From Duganella sp. BuS-21 (GTDB lineage: Bacteria > Pseudomonadota > Gammaproteobacteria > Burkholderiales > Burkholderiaceae_D), in the NCBI GenBank assembly GCA_041874725.1, contig CP097466.1:3906001-3970000 (forward strand): DNA of 64,000 nt. Reading direction: 5' to 3'. Made by a program: the position numbers and the translations under genes. This document shows, one piece after another, positions 18,513-27,584 of the stretch (positions are counted from its first letter, which is position 1; each line of letters opens with the position of its first letter). The notes beneath the pieces are model-generated. The model did not search any database. It was not told where the DNA came from and saw nothing but the letters and a program-made list of their open reading frames with translations.

Positions 18513-18917
18513 ATGATCGTCGCAAAAAAATTAAGCCAGGTTGCCACCCACATGGCGGTGGCGTTCGGCTTGATGTACGCGCTGACCGGTTCGCTGGCCT
18601 TCAGCGGACTGGCAGTCATCATCGAACCACTGATCAACGTCGCCCTGCTGCCCTTCCACGAGCGGGTCTGGCAGCGACTGCATTCCCGGCTTCCGCCGCA
18701 ATACGCCGTCGCGGCGGAGCGCACCAGTCAGGCGGGGCTGCATTTCGTGGTGGCCTTCGGCGTGGTGCTTGCATTTACCGGCTCGCTGGCTTTCGGCGGC
18801 GTGGCGGCGGTGCTCGAGCCTATCCTCAACGTGGTAATCCTGCCCGTCCACGACCGTCTGTGGGACAGCGCCATTGCCAGATCCGCGCTGCAAGGCGTCC
18901 GCGCCAGCGCTGCTTGA
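18513..18917 (+). CDS. DUF2061 membrane protein, two tandem domains
   Basis: A 134-residue membrane protein made of two copies of the DUF2061 unit (about 5-55 and 72-122). Each carries the signature 'H..VAFGxxxAxTGSLAFxGxAxxxEPxxNVxxLPxH(E/D)RxW'. Each unit has two hydrophobic helices. The role of DUF2061 is not established. The single-copy form is common; the in-frame tandem suggests an internal duplication. A Fur-like box lies immediately upstream, which would tie expression to iron status (inference). Confidence 0.85.
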   Translation: MIVAKKLSQVATHMAVAFGLMYALTGSLAFSGLAVIIEPLINVALLPFHERVWQRLHSRLPPQYAVAAERTSQAGLHFVVAFGVVLAFTGSLAFGGVAAVLEPILNVVILPVHDRLWDSAIARSALQGVRASAA

Positions 18918-18993
18918 AGTCCAGGCCGCCAGTACATTACGTCGAGGGAACGAAGCTTAGGCTACAATCCGACTTTTGGCCGGAGTCGCGACA

Positions 18994-19830
18994 ATGCTTG
19001 TCAAGCTGCGATCGATGTGTGTTGTCGCCTGTATCCTGTGTATCCCGGCCTCGGCAATGGCCGCGCCAGTGGAAGCGTCCGGCACTGCGCGACTTGAATT
19101 GCGCGTCGCCATGGTGTCCGACGGCCGGGCCGACTACTTCGTCCGCCTGCTGGAAGCATCGTTGAAGCTGATCGGGCAGCCCTACAGTATTCAGTATGTC
19201 AAAGACATTCCTGCGCGCCGCATGTGGTGGATGCTGGGCCAGGGCGAGATCAATCTCTTCTACGGTATGCAATCCAAGGAAAAGGATCACAGCAAGCAGC
19301 TCGTTACGGTGCGGAACGGGTTGACCAATGGCCTGATCGGCCAGCGCGTGTTGATGATACGTCGGGCCGATACGCAAGTCTTCGCGCAGGTCCGCTCCGT
19401 GGAGGATTTAAAGCGCAGCGGACTGATCGCCGGGTTCGGCGCCGGCTGGCGCGATACCGAAGTGGCCAAGGCGGCGGGTTTACCGCTGTACGAACACGCC
19501 GCGCCGTGGAATACGATTTACGCAATGGTGGCGGCGGGCAACCGTCACGTCGACTATCTGCCGCGAGGCATCATTGAAGTGCAGGAAGAGGCGCGTGCCC
19601 ATCCCGAACTGGTGGTGGAGCAGCATCTGCTATTGGAGTATCAGGCCGACTTCGTGTTCTATCTGGACGCCTCGGTCGCCCGCTATCGGCCCATCCTCGA
19701 ACGGGCTTTGAACGAAGCGGAAACCAGCGGACTCAAGGCACGCCTGCTCAACCAAGCTTTTGGCGCCGACATCAAGGCGCTCAAGCTGAACCGCCGCCTG
19801 CGCCTGCAACTTCCCGCGCCCAAGGACTGA
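18994..19830 (+). CDS. Periplasmic solute-binding protein (SBP_bac_3-like)
   Basis: A 278-residue exported protein; the ATG at 18994 gives a clean signal peptide ending ..ASAMAAP. The mature part has the two-lobe layout of family 3 binding proteins, with a conserved KDIPARRMWWMLGQGEIN region after the first lobe. No permease or ATPase gene is adjacent. Such orphan proteins in these bacteria often feed sensors or work with a distant transporter. The ligand is unknown; amino acids are the commonest in the family. Confidence 0.75.
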   Translation: MLVKLRSMCVVACILCIPASAMAAPVEASGTARLELRVAMVSDGRADYFVRLLEASLKLIGQPYSIQYVKDIPARRMWWMLGQGEINLFYGMQSKEKDHSKQLVTVRNGLTNGLIGQRVLMIRRADTQVFAQVRSVEDLKRSGLIAGFGAGWRDTEVAKAAGLPLYEHAAPWNTIYAMVAAGNRHVDYLPRGIIEVQEEARAHPELVVEQHLLLEYQADFVFYLDASVARYRPILERALNEAETSGLKARLLNQAFGADIKALKLNRRLRLQLPAPKD

Positions 19831-19908
19831 GCAGGCAAAGTGATTTGCCGTACACATGGTCACCAAGGATGCCATTAGAATCAGCGTTCCCCTCTTGACA
19901 AGGCTGGT

Positions 19909-20685
19909 ATGCGACACTCACTCACTTTGATGGCTGTGCTGGCGTTGGCCTCGCCGGCGGTCCATGCCCAAACCGTGGTCAAGATCGGCGCGGCGGCGCC
20001 GCTGTCCGGGCCCGGCGCCCACCAGGGCAAGGATATCGAGAACGGCGCACAGATGGCGATCGACGATCTCAACGCCCAGGGCGCGGTCATCGGCGACACG
20101 AAAATCCAATGGCTACTGCAGGCGGAGGACGACGCCAGCGATCCTAAGCAAGGCACGGCGGTGGCGCAGAAACTGGTCGATGCAGGCGTGGCCGGCGTGG
20201 TGGGCCATCTCAACTCCGGCACCACGGTGCCCGCCTCCAAGATCTATCATGGCGCTGGCATTCCGCAGATCTCACCGGCGGCAACCACGCCGCTCTACAC
20301 CCACCAAGGCATGGAGACCGCATTCCGCATCGTCGCCAACGATCACCTGGTCGGCCTGGCGCTGGCGCGCTACTCGATCAAAACACTCAAGGCGGCCAGG
20401 ATCGCCGTGATCGACGATCGCACCGCCTTCGGCCAAGGCCTGGCCGACGAGTACATCCAGGGCGTGAAAAGCATCGGCGGCGCGCAGATCGTCAGCCGCC
20501 AGTTCACCAGCCGGCAGGCCAAATCGGCGCAGCCGGAGCGTTACCTGCCGGCGCTGGCGAAAATCAGCTACCAAGGCATCACCGGCGCCATCCGCTTCGA
20601 TGCCAAGGGCGACCTGCGCGGTGCGGCGTTGACGCTGTTCACCTACCGGCAAGGCAAGAAAACCAAGCTGGCGGTGGTGCGGTAG
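19909..20685 (+). CDS. Branched-chain amino-acid type binding protein with internal deletion
   Basis: The 258 residues begin with a signal peptide (1-20) and a normal Peripla_BP_6 first lobe (VKIGAAAPLSGPGAHQGKD, GVVGHLNSGTTVPAS, AFRIVANDHLVG). After GGAQIVSRQFTS (about 200) the chain jumps to the last segment, YLPALAKISYQGITG through to the end. LivJ/LivK-type proteins are near 370 residues, so roughly 110 residues of the second lobe are missing although the frame is intact. It could not close around a ligand in the usual way. It is likely a pseudogene in function. No transporter genes are adjacent. Confidence 0.75.
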   Translation: MRHSLTLMAVLALASPAVHAQTVVKIGAAAPLSGPGAHQGKDIENGAQMAIDDLNAQGAVIGDTKIQWLLQAEDDASDPKQGTAVAQKLVDAGVAGVVGHLNSGTTVPASKIYHGAGIPQISPAATTPLYTHQGMETAFRIVANDHLVGLALARYSIKTLKAARIAVIDDRTAFGQGLADEYIQGVKSIGGAQIVSRQFTSRQAKSAQPERYLPALAKISYQGITGAIRFDAKGDLRGAALTLFTYRQGKKTKLAVVR

Positions 20686-20687
20686 CG

Positions 20688-21713
20688 TCAGTTCACGCGC
20701 ACGGCACAAGCTCTTGCGCCATCGGCCAGCCGCAGCCGCTGTATCGCCGGCGACATGATCTGCAAGGTCTCATCGAGGAATTTACCCTGCGCCAGCGTGG
20801 CGCGAAAACCTGCGCGCTCCATGTTGGCGACCAGGCAGGCCTCGCCCTCGACAGCCGCATCGCCGCGCAGCGCCAGATTCAGCGCCGACACCACGGAACG
20901 CAGCATGGCGACGCGCGCCTCCGCAATCGGCCCGCCATCGAAGATGTCGACGTAGGAATCCACATCGAACCCTTCCGCCACCAGCATGCCGAACGGCAGT
21001 TCCGCGTCGGGATGCAGCTGCCCCATGGCCCACTGGGCCTCCTTGGACAGCAGCGACACATACACCGGCATGCGCGGCATCAGTTCGGCGATAAAGCTCT
21101 TGGAGCGTCCGCCGGTGCGCAGCTCGGCCTCGGGCAAGGGCATTTTGAAGAAGCGATGGCCCAGCGCATCCCACACCGGACTATTGCCGGCGTCATCGGA
21201 CAGGCCGGGATTTTCCGCGCCGATCCGTTCCGCGAATAGCTGCGGGTGGTTGCGGATGAACAGCAGCCGGCCGCGCGACAGCAGCTGCGGCGCCAGCGTT
21301 GCACTGTATTCAGGCTCGATGTAGAACGAGCTGAGCAAGGTGTGGTCGGACAGGTCTTCACACAGCCGCAAGGTGTGCTCGCGGTTGGTGATCCCCAGCT
21401 CCTCGCTGCCGTGGGCAAGAAACTCGTTGCGGAAGCAGTAGAAGCGGCCATGCGAGGCGGCACTGGCGACGATGCCGCTGGTACCCACCACGCGCCCGGC
21501 CCGCAGATCCTCCAGCACGAAATGATAGAGTTCATCGCCGTTCAGCGGTTCGTTGCCGGCGAAGGCCCGTATCGAACGCTCGACACGCGCGGCCAGCCGG
21601 GCACGATCCGGTTTCAAGGTGCGGATGGTGAAGGTCGCGGCCTTGGAAAATTTTTCCATGACGTCGAGATCGTCCAGAGTTGCCGGACGCAACAGGTAAT
21701 CAAGGTGGTTCAT
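20688..21713 (-). CDS. astA: Arginine N-succinyltransferase
   Basis: A 341-residue cytoplasmic enzyme that succinylates L-arginine with succinyl-CoA, the first step of the arginine succinyltransferase pathway. Family-typical stretches include LRPATLDDLD, TSGIVASAA, FYCFRNEFLAHGSEELGI, LLSSFYIEPEY, GRLLFIRNHPQLFAE, GHRFFKMP, FIAELMPRMPVYVSLL and PFGMLVAEGFDVD. The length is normal. The start overlaps the stop of the GlxA-type regulator (ATGA), and cyanophycinase lies one gene further upstream. The other ast genes (astB-E) are not in the window. Confidence 0.93.
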   Translation of the reverse strand: MNHLDYLLRPATLDDLDVMEKFSKAATFTIRTLKPDRARLAARVERSIRAFAGNEPLNGDELYHFVLEDLRAGRVVGTSGIVASAASHGRFYCFRNEFLAHGSEELGITNREHTLRLCEDLSDHTLLSSFYIEPEYSATLAPQLLSRGRLLFIRNHPQLFAERIGAENPGLSDDAGNSPVWDALGHRFFKMPLPEAELRTGGRSKSFIAELMPRMPVYVSLLSKEAQWAMGQLHPDAELPFGMLVAEGFDVDSYVDIFDGGPIAEARVAMLRSVVSALNLALRGDAAVEGEACLVANMERAGFRATLAQGKFLDETLQIMSPAIQRLRLADGARACAVRVN

Positions 21714-22720
21714 TCCATTTCCTCTCCGGCCTTGTAAGCCTCGACCAGCGGCATGGCGTGACGAGCACGCTCCTCGCGCGGGGTGCAGCCAAAATAGTTG
21801 CGGTATGTGGTGGAAAAATGCGAGCCCGAAGCAAAGCCGCAGGCCAGCCCCACCTGCTGGATCGACAGCGTGGTCTGTTTCAACTGGCGGCGGGCATGCT
21901 TGAGCCGCAACTCGAGATAGTAGCGGGACGGGAAGGTATCGAGGTGCTGGCGGAACAGCCGCTCCAGCTGGCGGCGCGATACCCCGACCAGTTGTGCGAT
22001 ATCTTCCGCCTGCAACGGTTCAGCCAGATTGGTGGCCATCAGTTCCAGCGCCTCTTTGAGCCGGATCGAGCCCACCGCCGGCTGCGCCGATGCCGGTACG
22101 GGCTGGCGCTCATCGCCGCCACGCAGTCTTTCCAGTCCCAGCACCAGCGCCACTTCGGCGGCAAACATGCTGCCGTGACGCTTGCCCAGCCAGTGCAGGA
22201 TCAAATCGATGACGGCCGCGCCGGCGCCGGCCGTGATGCGGTTGCGGTCCAGCTCGTATAAGCCCGGGACGAACGCCGTATCGGGATAGTGCTGCACTGC
22301 CTCCGCCAGCAATTGCCAATCGATGGCGGCGCGGTAGCCATCGAGCAGCCCATGTTGTGCCAGCACCTGCGCGCCGGTACCACTGGCGCCCAGTACCCAG
22401 ACGCCGTCCTGGCCCAGGCTGCGCAACTGCTGTCCGAGCTGGTGGCGGGCGGCCATGCTCAGGCGCTCGTCGATGCGCTCGTCCGCGATCAGCAATAGCA
22501 GTCCGGGCTGCTCGAGATTCAATCCGGCCAGCGCTTCTGCGGCCAGCGACAGGCCACACTGGGACGACGCGGCCTCGCCTTCCGGACTGTATTGACGCAG
22601 TCGGTACACAGCGTCCCCTTCCACCTCATTGGCAACGGTGAAGGCGGCGCGCACCGCACCCAGCGTGAACAGCGAAAAGCCGGGCAACAATATCAATGCA
22701 ACGGTATACGGATTCCCCAT
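21710..22720 (-). CDS. GlxA-type AraC regulator (DJ-1/PfpI plus HTH), likely arginine regulator
   Basis: A 336-residue protein with an N-terminal DJ-1/PfpI-like domain (about 1-190; VALILLPGFSLFTLGAV, WVLGASGTGAQVL) and a C-terminal AraC double HTH (VGVSRRQLERLFRQHL, GFASGSHFSTTYRNYFGCTP). The ATG at 22720 is preferred over a longer frame because the domain starts right there. It is coupled to astA by a 4-bp overlap. In pseudomonads an AraC-type ArgR of this class activates the ast pathway, so the same role here is a reasonable inference. Confidence 0.88.
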   Translation of the reverse strand: MGNPYTVALILLPGFSLFTLGAVRAAFTVANEVEGDAVYRLRQYSPEGEAASSQCGLSLAAEALAGLNLEQPGLLLLIADERIDERLSMAARHQLGQQLRSLGQDGVWVLGASGTGAQVLAQHGLLDGYRAAIDWQLLAEAVQHYPDTAFVPGLYELDRNRITAGAGAAVIDLILHWLGKRHGSMFAAEVALVLGLERLRGGDERQPVPASAQPAVGSIRLKEALELMATNLAEPLQAEDIAQLVGVSRRQLERLFRQHLDTFPSRYYLELRLKHARRQLKQTTLSIQQVGLACGFASGSHFSTTYRNYFGCTPREERARHAMPLVEAYKAGEEME

Positions 22721-22752
22721 ACAGTATTTTCCTAAAGCTGCGCCGGGCGCTA

Positions 22753-24024
22753 TTACCACGCCTGGTAGAACGGCATTTTCAGGCGCACCGGCCGCACATC
22801 GAGCCGCGCATCGAAGATCGAGTAGTCATTATCGTCCAGACCGGCACTATCCCAGCCACGTGTCTGTTCATCCCGCCGCAGCATGAACTCAAAACCCAGC
22901 TCCGGGGCGGGATCGGCGATCTCCGCGTCGGGGAACTGCTCGAGGTCGAAGGCGAGGCCCCGCACCTGATCGCGCGGGCCGGCCACCAGCTGCGTCAGCG
23001 CGCGCAGGATGGCGTTCTCACCGAGGATGTCGGTGTAAGCAGGACGGATATTTTCCAGCTCCAGATTGAACCCCGGCTGGCGAAACTTGAGCTCGCCCCT
23101 GGCCTGCTTGGCCGCCAGCACCTGCCCCTTCAATGTACCCAGGTCGTAGCGATCGCCATTGTCCAGATAAGACAGCCGCACATTGCGCACGTTCACCGGC
23201 CCCGCTTCCTGTATTGCCTGACGCAAGTCCAGCAACAACGCGCCGCTGCCGCCGACAATTTCAATTTCACTGCCGTGAATAATCGCCGCCGTGTTCTCAT
23301 CGACGCCCAGGCCCACCTTGTAGCCTTGGGCCAGCATCAGCGCCAGCATGCGCCCCACCCTGCCGCGCTTGAGGAAATGCTGGTCGATGAACAGCTGGTC
23401 GCCGGCAAAACCGAGCCCCCGGTCGATTTCCTTGCCATCACGCATGACGCCTTTCATCACCTGTAACGGATTGAGCGCGTCGCGGAACATCGTGCTGCTC
23501 ATGATGGCGGCGCCGGCGCTGCTGCCGGCGATCACACCGCCACGCGCCTGCAACTCGCGCACCGCCTGCAGCACGGGCGAGGCGACGCCGCCGGGATTCA
23601 GCACATCGACCGTGCGCTCCTGCGCGCCGCCGGTGAAAAACACGGCCGTAGCGGCGCGGATCCTGGCCACGTTGGCAGGGTCGGCCGCCGCCCGCCGCGC
23701 AGACTCCAGCGTCTCGCCATCCCAGCGCGGTGCGATCTTCAGCAATTCCGCCTTCGCACCACGGCGCCGCAACTGCTCCACAGCATCCATTCCCGTCGCT
23801 TCGGGACGCGACGACGAGGTGGGAATCACCACAAAGCGGGCCTCGGCACCGCCGGCCAACTGCACCAGCCGCTGGCGCACGCGCTCATTGTCGTCGCGCA
23901 CCGAGCCGCCCATCGGCATCACCGTGCCGGCCACAGGTCGAAACGCCAGCGCCGGCGGCGCCTCGGCGGCATGGGCGGCAGCGCATAGCAGCAGTGGGAG
24001 CAGCAGTATCGACACGGATTTCAC
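22753..24024 (-). CDS. Exported cyanophycinase-like peptidase (S51)
   Basis: A 423-residue peptidase of family S51. A GTG at 24024 lies seven bases after AAGGAG and starts a good signal peptide (MKSVSILLLP.. to AHA). The fold motifs are VMPMGGSVRDDNERV, FVVIPTSSSRPEA, VFFTGGAQ and the nucleophile site GVIAGSSAGAAIM (S169). Extracellular cyanophycinases degrade the Asp-Arg storage polymer to beta-Asp-Arg dipeptides. The next two genes are an AraC-type regulator and astA, and the divergent gene is a TonB receptor, which fits a cyanophycin scavenging system. A ~150-residue C-terminal region beyond the core domain is unassigned. Confidence 0.87.
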   Translation of the reverse strand: MKSVSILLLPLLLCAAAHAAEAPPALAFRPVAGTVMPMGGSVRDDNERVRQRLVQLAGGAEARFVVIPTSSSRPEATGMDAVEQLRRRGAKAELLKIAPRWDGETLESARRAAADPANVARIRAATAVFFTGGAQERTVDVLNPGGVASPVLQAVRELQARGGVIAGSSAGAAIMSSTMFRDALNPLQVMKGVMRDGKEIDRGLGFAGDQLFIDQHFLKRGRVGRMLALMLAQGYKVGLGVDENTAAIIHGSEIEIVGGSGALLLDLRQAIQEAGPVNVRNVRLSYLDNGDRYDLGTLKGQVLAAKQARGELKFRQPGFNLELENIRPAYTDILGENAILRALTQLVAGPRDQVRGLAFDLEQFPDAEIADPAPELGFEFMLRRDEQTRGWDSAGLDDNDYSIFDARLDVRPVRLKMPFYQAW

Positions 24025-24290
24025 AGGCAAGCTCCTTCACGATGAGATTGTCACCATGTTGCCATCGATCAGGCGGCTGTAACCGGCCACCCTGCCCGGT
24101 TTGCGCACATAGGCAATTGCATGTCGCACTGTGGAAAGTCAGCAACAGGATGCTCGCTACTTTCATTGCAAATGCGACACACCTTTTACACAGAGCGACC
24201 CGTGGCCATCCCGGCGCGCCCAGGCCGCGCAACACTCATACACTGAAACTGTTCCATTTTGTTATGAAAAACCTGACGAGGACTAATCGC

Positions 24291-27044
24291 ATGAAACTAC
24301 CTGGCACGCACACGACGTCTGCAATCCGCCACTCCCGCTGCGCCCATGCTGTACTGCTGGCGCTGGCCGGCATCAGCGCGGACACTTACGCGCAAACCAT
24401 GCAACGGGTGGAGATCACCGGTTCCAGCATCAAGCGCATCGAGGGCGAGGCGGCGCTGCCGGTCGAAGTCATCAAGCGGGAAGACATCGACAAGGCCGGC
24501 GTGACCACTGCGGCCGAATTGCTGCAAAAGATTTCCTCCAATGTGGGCGGCCTGACCGATGGCGCCAGCGTCAGCGACGTCATGGGGGGCCAGCGCGGCT
24601 TCAACGGCGCCAACCTGCGCGGCCTCGGCGTATCGAGCACGCTGGTGCTGCTGAACGGCCGCCGCATGGCCAACTTCGCCAGCCCCGGCGACAATTCCGG
24701 CGTCGACCTGAACAACATTCCGGCCGGCGCCATCCAGCGCGTGGAAGTGCTCAAGGACGGCGCCTCGGCGATCTACGGCACCGACGCCATGGGCGGCGTG
24801 ATCAACTTCATCACCCGCAAGGACTACCAGGGTGGCGACGCCAGCGTGTATGCGCTGCGCACGGACGAAGGCGGCGGCGGCAAGAAATCGGCCTCGCTGT
24901 CCGGCGGCATCGGCGCCTTGAGCACCGACCGCTTCAACGTGTTCGGCGCACTGGACGTGCAGGAAACCAGCCGCCTGGCCAGCTCGCAACGCAAGTTCAT
25001 GCAGGAATACAGCCTGCCCGACCGCTTGTCGCCACAGCTGTCGAGCTACTCCTTCCCGGCCAATATCGACCTGACGGCCGCCCAGTTGGCCGCGCTCAAC
25101 AAATCGGCCTACCTCAAGGGCGCCGGCGCCGGCGGTACCTGGGCGCCCTCGCCCGGCCGCCGCGTCAACCTCGGCAAGGACACCTGCGCCAACGGCAGCC
25201 CGAACGTGGTGCGCCCACTCGGACCGGGCGGCACGGAAGGCTGTTCCTTCAACTACATGGGTGACTCGGAAGTCTATCCGGAATCCAAAAAGCAGAGCTT
25301 CATCGGCCGCGCCACCTTCCTGGCGCCGGGCGACCATCAATTGTTTGCCGAAGTCCTGCTGAGCAAGGCCGAGACCAATTACGCCGCCTCGCCCGCCACC
25401 TCGGGCAGCATCAACGGCACCAGCACCGGCATCTCCCTGCCGGCCGACCTGCAATCGAAGACCGGCATCACCGGCCCGGTCAATTTCCGCTTCCGCCTGA
25501 CGGACGCCGGCCGCCGCACCTCAGAAGTGACCAGCAAAGCCTCGCGCTTTGTCATCGGCGCCACCGGCAAAGTGGGCGACTGGGAATACGATACGGCCTA
25601 CAACCACAGCGTCAACAAGGCCACCGACCTGGATATCGACGGCTGGGTATCGCGCAGCAAACTGCTGGCCGGCATCGCCAGCGGCAAGTACAACCCGTTC
25701 GTCCCGGCCACGGACGACGCCGGCCGCAAGTTCATGGACTCGATCAAGATCAACGGCGCGGCGCGTATCTCCAAAGGCACCAGCGACAGCGTCGACGGCA
25801 AGCTGACCCGCGCGCTGACGGCGCTGGCCGGCGGCGATGTCATGCTGGCCGTGGGCGCCGAACTGCGCCGCGAAAAGACCGCGTTCAGCTCCACCGATGC
25901 GCTGCGCAGCAACGATGTCCAGGGTGACCGCGCCAGCTCCGACGAATTGCTGGCCGACACCTCCAACTCGCGCGACATCGCCGGCATCTACACCGAGATC
26001 AATGCGCCGTTCACCAAGGAATGGGAAGGCCAGTTCGCCATCCGTCACGACCGCTACAAGGGCGTGCATGATCCGCTGTCCAAGATCACCACGCCGGCGC
26101 TGTCCACCACCAATCCGAAGATCGCGCTCAGCTACCGTCCGAGCAAGGAAGTACTGGGTCGCGCGTCCTACGGCACCGGTTTCCGTGCGCCGTCAATCGC
26201 CGAACTGTTCCTGCCGGTGCGTTCCGGCACCACGGCCAGCTTCGTCAGCGACCCAGTTTCGGGCGAAATTGCCCAGTTCGATCTGGACCGCTACGGCAAT
26301 CCACTGCTGAAACCGGAGAAATCCAAGCAGTTTTCCGCCGGCCTGGTGCTGGAACCGAACCGCAACTGGAACGGCAGCCTCGACTACTGGATCATCCGCA
26401 AAACCGACATCATCTCGGAAATCGGCGAGCAGACCGTGTTCGACAACCCGATCTACTACAAAGATCCGAACATCGTGGTGCGCGACGAAGATGGTTTCAT
26501 CTCCTACCTGCAGTTCAAGAAGGAGAATCGCGGCAAGCTCAATACTTCCGGGCTCGACATCGCGCTCAACTGGCGCGGCGACGCCACCTCGCTGGGCCGC
26601 TTCAGCGCCAGCCTGAACGGCACGCTGATCACCCAGTACAAGTTCCAGTCCGATCCGAATTCGCCGATGACCGATGGCCTGGGCGTGTTCCGCGACGACA
26701 AGGCCGTGCAGCGCTGGCGCCACAAGCTCAATCTGGACTGGACCCAGGGCCCGGTGAATCTGAGCCTGGGCAACACCTTCCTGTCGAGCTATCGCGACCA
26801 GAACATTCCGGGGCTGGCCGATCCCGGCTACAACGACCGCGACGTGAAAGCCTATTCGCTGTGGGATCTGACCGGCAGCTATGCGTTCACCAAGCAGTGG
26901 AAGCTGCGCGCCGGCGTGATCAATCTGTTCGATACGGCGCCGCCATTCACCAACCAGTCGCGCTACTTCGAGGTGACCTGGGACCCGACCTACGGCGATC
27001 CACGCGGCCGCTCGATGTTCGCCAACCTGCAGTACAAGTTCTAG
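24291..27044 (+). CDS. TonB-dependent outer-membrane receptor
   Basis: A 917-residue receptor. The start at 24291 has AGGA eight bases upstream; an in-frame ATG at 24264 has none. After a signal peptide (about 1-36, ..TYAQ) come the plug domain (VEITGSSIKRIEGE, LNGRRMANF, RVEVLKDGASAIYGTDAMGGVINFITRK split over blades) and a long beta-barrel ending in aromatic YKF. The plug resembles receptors for oligomeric nutrients instead of small siderophores. It is divergent from the cyanophycinase operon, so import of cyanophycin-derived peptides is a plausible job (inference). An unusually long (~260 bp) leader separates the two operons. Confidence 0.9.
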   Translation: MKLPGTHTTSAIRHSRCAHAVLLALAGISADTYAQTMQRVEITGSSIKRIEGEAALPVEVIKREDIDKAGVTTAAELLQKISSNVGGLTDGASVSDVMGGQRGFNGANLRGLGVSSTLVLLNGRRMANFASPGDNSGVDLNNIPAGAIQRVEVLKDGASAIYGTDAMGGVINFITRKDYQGGDASVYALRTDEGGGGKKSASLSGGIGALSTDRFNVFGALDVQETSRLASSQRKFMQEYSLPDRLSPQLSSYSFPANIDLTAAQLAALNKSAYLKGAGAGGTWAPSPGRRVNLGKDTCANGSPNVVRPLGPGGTEGCSFNYMGDSEVYPESKKQSFIGRATFLAPGDHQLFAEVLLSKAETNYAASPATSGSINGTSTGISLPADLQSKTGITGPVNFRFRLTDAGRRTSEVTSKASRFVIGATGKVGDWEYDTAYNHSVNKATDLDIDGWVSRSKLLAGIASGKYNPFVPATDDAGRKFMDSIKINGAARISKGTSDSVDGKLTRALTALAGGDVMLAVGAELRREKTAFSSTDALRSNDVQGDRASSDELLADTSNSRDIAGIYTEINAPFTKEWEGQFAIRHDRYKGVHDPLSKITTPALSTTNPKIALSYRPSKEVLGRASYGTGFRAPSIAELFLPVRSGTTASFVSDPVSGEIAQFDLDRYGNPLLKPEKSKQFSAGLVLEPNRNWNGSLDYWIIRKTDIISEIGEQTVFDNPIYYKDPNIVVRDEDGFISYLQFKKENRGKLNTSGLDIALNWRGDATSLGRFSASLNGTLITQYKFQSDPNSPMTDGLGVFRDDKAVQRWRHKLNLDWTQGPVNLSLGNTFLSSYRDQNIPGLADPGYNDRDVKAYSLWDLTGSYAFTKQWKLRAGVINLFDTAPPFTNQSRYFEVTWDPTYGDPRGRSMFANLQYKF

Positions 27045-27047
27045 GCC

Positions 27048-27584
27048 TTAGGACTCATCACCCTTGGCCATCTGGCCGAACACCTCGTCGCGACGGACCC
27101 AGGCGTGAAACAGCGCCGCGCCGAGGTGGGCCAGAATGGTCAGGAACAGCACATAGGCCAGCACACCGTGTAAGGGCCGCAGGACGCCGTACAGCTCCGC
27201 GCTGTGCGGCGCGATGGCCGGCAGCTGCACGCCGCCGAACATCGGGATCGGATAACCGCCGGCCGACAACATGGCCCAGCCGATCAGCGGCATCGCCAGC
27301 ATCAACCCATACAACAGCCAGTGCGACGCATGGGCGGCAAATTTCTGGATGGCCGGCAGGTCGCGCGGCAGCGCCGGCGTCGCCCGGGTCAGGCGATTGA
27401 CGAGGCGGACAACCGCCAGGAGCAGAATCGCGATGCCGAGCGGGCGGTGCAACGCCAGCAACTGGGTCCGGTACTGCAGCGACACCACCATGCCGGCGCC
27501 AATAAACAGCATGGCCAGAATGGCGATGGCCATCGACCAGTGCAGCAGCCGGGCCAGGAGATTGAAGTGCTGTGGGCGGTTCAT
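27048..27584 (-). CDS. Cytochrome b561
   Basis: A 178-residue inner-membrane diheme cytochrome b with four transmembrane helices. Histidines in ARLLHWSMA, LALHRPLGI, HASHWLLYGLM and RPLHGVLAYVLF/LAHLGAALFH are the family's heme ligands. The ATG at 27584 overlaps the stop of the catalase-family gene upstream (ATGA). In this common pair the cytochrome passes quinol electrons to the periplasmic peroxidase domain. Confidence 0.9.
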   Translation of the reverse strand: MNRPQHFNLLARLLHWSMAIAILAMLFIGAGMVVSLQYRTQLLALHRPLGIAILLLAVVRLVNRLTRATPALPRDLPAIQKFAAHASHWLLYGLMLAMPLIGWAMLSAGGYPIPMFGGVQLPAIAPHSAELYGVLRPLHGVLAYVLFLTILAHLGAALFHAWVRRDEVFGQMAKGDES

